A DNA stretch of 64,000 bases from Dicaeum eximium. Lineage: Eukaryota > Chordata > Aves > Passeriformes > Dicaeidae. Within the stretch, counting starts at the first letter, position 1. Every line of letters begins with the position of its first letter. Made by a program: the position numbers and the translations under genes. This document shows, piece after piece, positions 61,515 through 64,000 of this stretch. The notes under the pieces are model-generated. The model searched no databases, was not told the DNA's origin, and saw nothing but the letters and a program-made list of their open reading frames with translations. The stretch lies in NCBI GenBank assembly GCA_013396995.1, contig VWZP01002201.1:1518360-1582359 (forward strand), read 5' to 3'.

Positions 61515-64000
61515 GAGCTGTCCCACATTCGAATCTCTCAGCCTGTTTGTAGCTGCTGGTGTGTGCAGTGATACCGATTGCTGTAGTGCTGCATCTCCCT
61601 CTTGCAGGCAAACACACTCTCTTGTTTCTTTTACATTCTCTCCTCCCCCTCCACAAACCCTTTTTCCCTAATGATTTGGTTTTGAAAGAAAAAAAAAAAA
61701 ACGCAGAGAGTAATAGATCTGTGCAAAAAGCCCGGTAACAAAGCCAGGAGAAACTTGGCCAGCTTTCAGCTTTGTTACAGACTCAAAGCCCAGCCCAGGT
61801 GTGTGGAAAATTTTGTGACTGTTCTCCAGGCTGCTCAGCAAAACTGGGCCCTCTTGCACTCAGACTGGGGCTGATTTCTGGATTTACATGGCAAAATCCA
61901 GGTCCCACGTGGCTTGTGGGTCAAAATCCCAAACAAAAACAAGGGACACCCAGCCCTCAGCCCACAAACCCAACCAAAGCAGATTTACACAGAGGCTGTG
62001 TCCCTCGGTGCTGAATTGCACAGATAATTAAATTTTCCTGTAAGCATCAATTTTTACTTACAACAATCTGATTACTGGGTTTTTTGGTCAGAAAATTACA
62101 CTGAAATTTTGTACCTGAACTACAGTTAATGTCTTATATCATCCATAGACATGTGGTGAAAATGTTAAACTGTAGCAGAAGAAACTAAAACTAATCTCAT
62201 CTTCTGTTGGCTAATTAGATCCTTTAGACAGCATTTTGCCACATGATCTCTCTCTTGGTCCCAGCTCTGCCCTGCAAGGTCTGCCTTTCTGGTTATTGAA
62301 TTTAACCACACATTGCAGAAAGTAGTTTCAGTGGGTCCCCACAGCAGTGGGCACAGAAGCACAGCTCCTGGCATGGTATGTGTGTGCACGTATCAAATTC
62401 AAGCCTGCAGTCACTTTTGATACGTTCTAATGTAAATATCAGGTCGTCTGCCATGTGTTCTCTAAGCCAGCACAAGGTGACTGCTCTTGGAGAGATTTGC
62501 CATGCTTTATTACAAAGGATGGCTCTTCTCCATCTCTTTGTTACCTCCCTAAATTTAAAAAGCACGTCGTAAATTCTGAAAATGCGAAATCCATGCTGGC
62601 ACTTCCCTTGTGGCACAGGATGGAAGTAGAGTCATTTGGGCATGGTCTGTGAGTGGTGCCTCCCATCTGACATCCTGCCCACCCATCCTCTCCCTGCTCC
62701 CACTCGGAAGAGCTCTGCACAGCTCCCTGCCAGCTCACCCTGGTATCTCGGCCACTCCCCAAACAAGATTAGGTGAAGCTGAGGATACCTTGGAGAAACA
62801 GAAGGCATTATCAGGTTGTGTTTTTTTAACTCTGATCCTCAAAAAGCCTCACAGGCTTCCTTGTCATCAGCTAGATAAAAAAAGCATTCTGCAATCATAA
62901 TGTGCTTGTTGAGAGGTGACAGAGGATTTAACTTCTGTGGGTGCAGAGGAAGGCTTTTGCCAGCACTGAATCAACATCCAGCTTCCATGCCAGCAAGAAA
63001 ATGCTCCCCAAAGCCAGCACCCACCATCTGCTCAACATTTCTTGCTAGGCCTCAGATGCCAGCTGCCTCTTGGGCTGCAGGCAATTATGGAATATGGTCA
63101 TTCCTTCCCTTTTTCTCCTGGGTGCATAGCAATTTATAGATTAAAATCTGTGTCTTTAATGTTTCATGCCGTGAAAAGCTGTTCAATGCACAACCAGTCA
63201 TTTTCTGCATTACTAGAGGTACCCAGAGGCTTTAGAAGTACACCCAAGGTGGAGCACAGGGTGAAAGCCCAGCCTGAAAGTGCAGCAGTTGCCCTGCATG
63301 TGTGGCAGTGTCCTTACAGGAAGAGAAGGGTCTCCCTGCCTTCTGGCAAGTGCCAAGAACAGTCCTTTTTAAAAGAATTCAGGAATGTCTACTGATAGCC
63401 TAACATACTGCAAGGATTGCAACACTAAGTGGCAGAATGTAAGAGAAATAAAATACAGTTAACTGAGAGCCAAAGATCTTTTGTAAACTCGTGCTGTTGC
63501 TGTTGACACGCTGAGTGGAACGTGAGGATGGGCAGGCCAGTGTAGAGTGACACAGAGACATAAACTTCCCAGCAAGACCCAGTGCTACCAGTACCCATGA
63601 CTGGGATTTTTTTCCTTGTCATATCCTGGGTGAATACAGTTGTTTTAAATCTTGTTTAAGTTTTTCTGTTTGCTCAGTTTAGGAGAATTTAACTTGTCAG
63701 TCTTTATTATAGTGAAGATCCTCTTTCCTGCCTCGCAATTTACTGCAGTGGGATTGCAAAAGCTCTAGGGAGAAAGTCAATTAAATGAGCGATGAAAACA
63801 CTCCTAAGGATATTAAGAATTTGGATTTTGTTTGCTTTCTGCTTTTAACAAAAACCTAGTGTCAATTTGAGTGCTAAATTACTTGATATTGTTTGGTTTT
63901 CAAAAATTAATGGTTCTGGTGCAGTGTAGCTGGTTGCCTTGGTGCTGTAGCTCAGAGCAGGAATGTACTTTTGAAACAATCATCTGACAATCCCCATTTA

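Larger units (their letters stand above)
812..64000 (+). other. KCNQ1: KCNQ1 last intron (partial, at least 63 kb)
   Basis: From the donor at 812 to the window end I found no segment that would encode the expected coiled-coil continuation of KCNQ1 (a Val-Thr-Gln-type start followed by the helix ending in His-Gln-Leu-Leu). I therefore infer that the whole stretch is one intron. The corresponding human intron is also tens of kilobases long. Other genes nested in the intron cannot be excluded, but no recognisable protein was found on either strand apart from retroelement remnants. Confidence 0.75.
57626..64000. other. Intronic sequence to window end
   Basis: No gene or clear repeat. A14 lies at 60628-60641 and a pyrimidine tract at 61472-61514. 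The KCNQ1 terminal exon was looked for here and not found. Confidence 0.5.

Noticed and set aside
61168..61656. 162-codon minus frame with a lysine-rich block
   Set aside because: The lysines come from translating a polypyrimidine tract; otherwise no domain.
1..64000. tRNA, rRNA, CRISPR, bacterial operon or phage features
   Set aside because: None seen; the sequence is vertebrate intronic DNA.

Overview
The window looks like vertebrate, specifically bird, nuclear DNA. It is AT-rich, has no dense coding, and carries several CR1 LINE fragments, an ERVL-type provirus remnant and two solo LTRs of kinds I associate with songbirds. Passerine is likely but not proven from the sequence alone.

Only one gene is securely identifiable. 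A 62-bp exon at 750-811 (+) has perfect splice signals and encodes the helix-D/coiled-coil assembly segment of the voltage-gated potassium channel KCNQ1 (Kv7.1), matching the size and phase of the penultimate coding exon of the mammalian gene. I could not find the final KCNQ1 exon downstream. Positions 1-749 are therefore the end of the preceding intron, and 812-64000 (over 63 kb) appears to be part of one very long final intron. Almost all open reading frames here are chance or repeat-derived.

Layout: KCNQ1 exon (0.75 kb); plain intron with a strong minus-strand G-quadruplex motif (9.1 kb) and MIR-like fossils (9.7, 15.2 and 33.7 kb); a sense-oriented solo LTR (16.1-16.6 kb); two CR1 fragments (21.6 and 23.3 kb); an antisense solo LTR whose CpG-rich R-U5 end looks like a CpG island (24.4-25.1 kb); a speculative terminal exon with acceptor, in-phase ORF and poly(A) signal (27.7-28.1 kb); more CR1 (29.2, 36.7, 43.1 and 57.4 kb); a cluster of nested palindromes (39.83-39.91 kb); and a broken ERVL provirus bordered by about 250-bp direct repeats (45.5-47.4 kb). 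The remainder is unannotated intronic DNA with microsatellites and one 15-base N gap (55956-55970).

The parts do not form an operon-like system. What links them is that every repeat lies inside a KCNQ1 intron, so orientation matters: sense elements can offer poly(A) or splice signals to the gene, and antisense LTRs can offer promoters for antisense transcripts. I found no previously undescribed multi-gene system. The most testable observations are the two LTRs, the candidate terminal exon, the palindrome cluster and the duplicated segments flanking the ERVL remnant.
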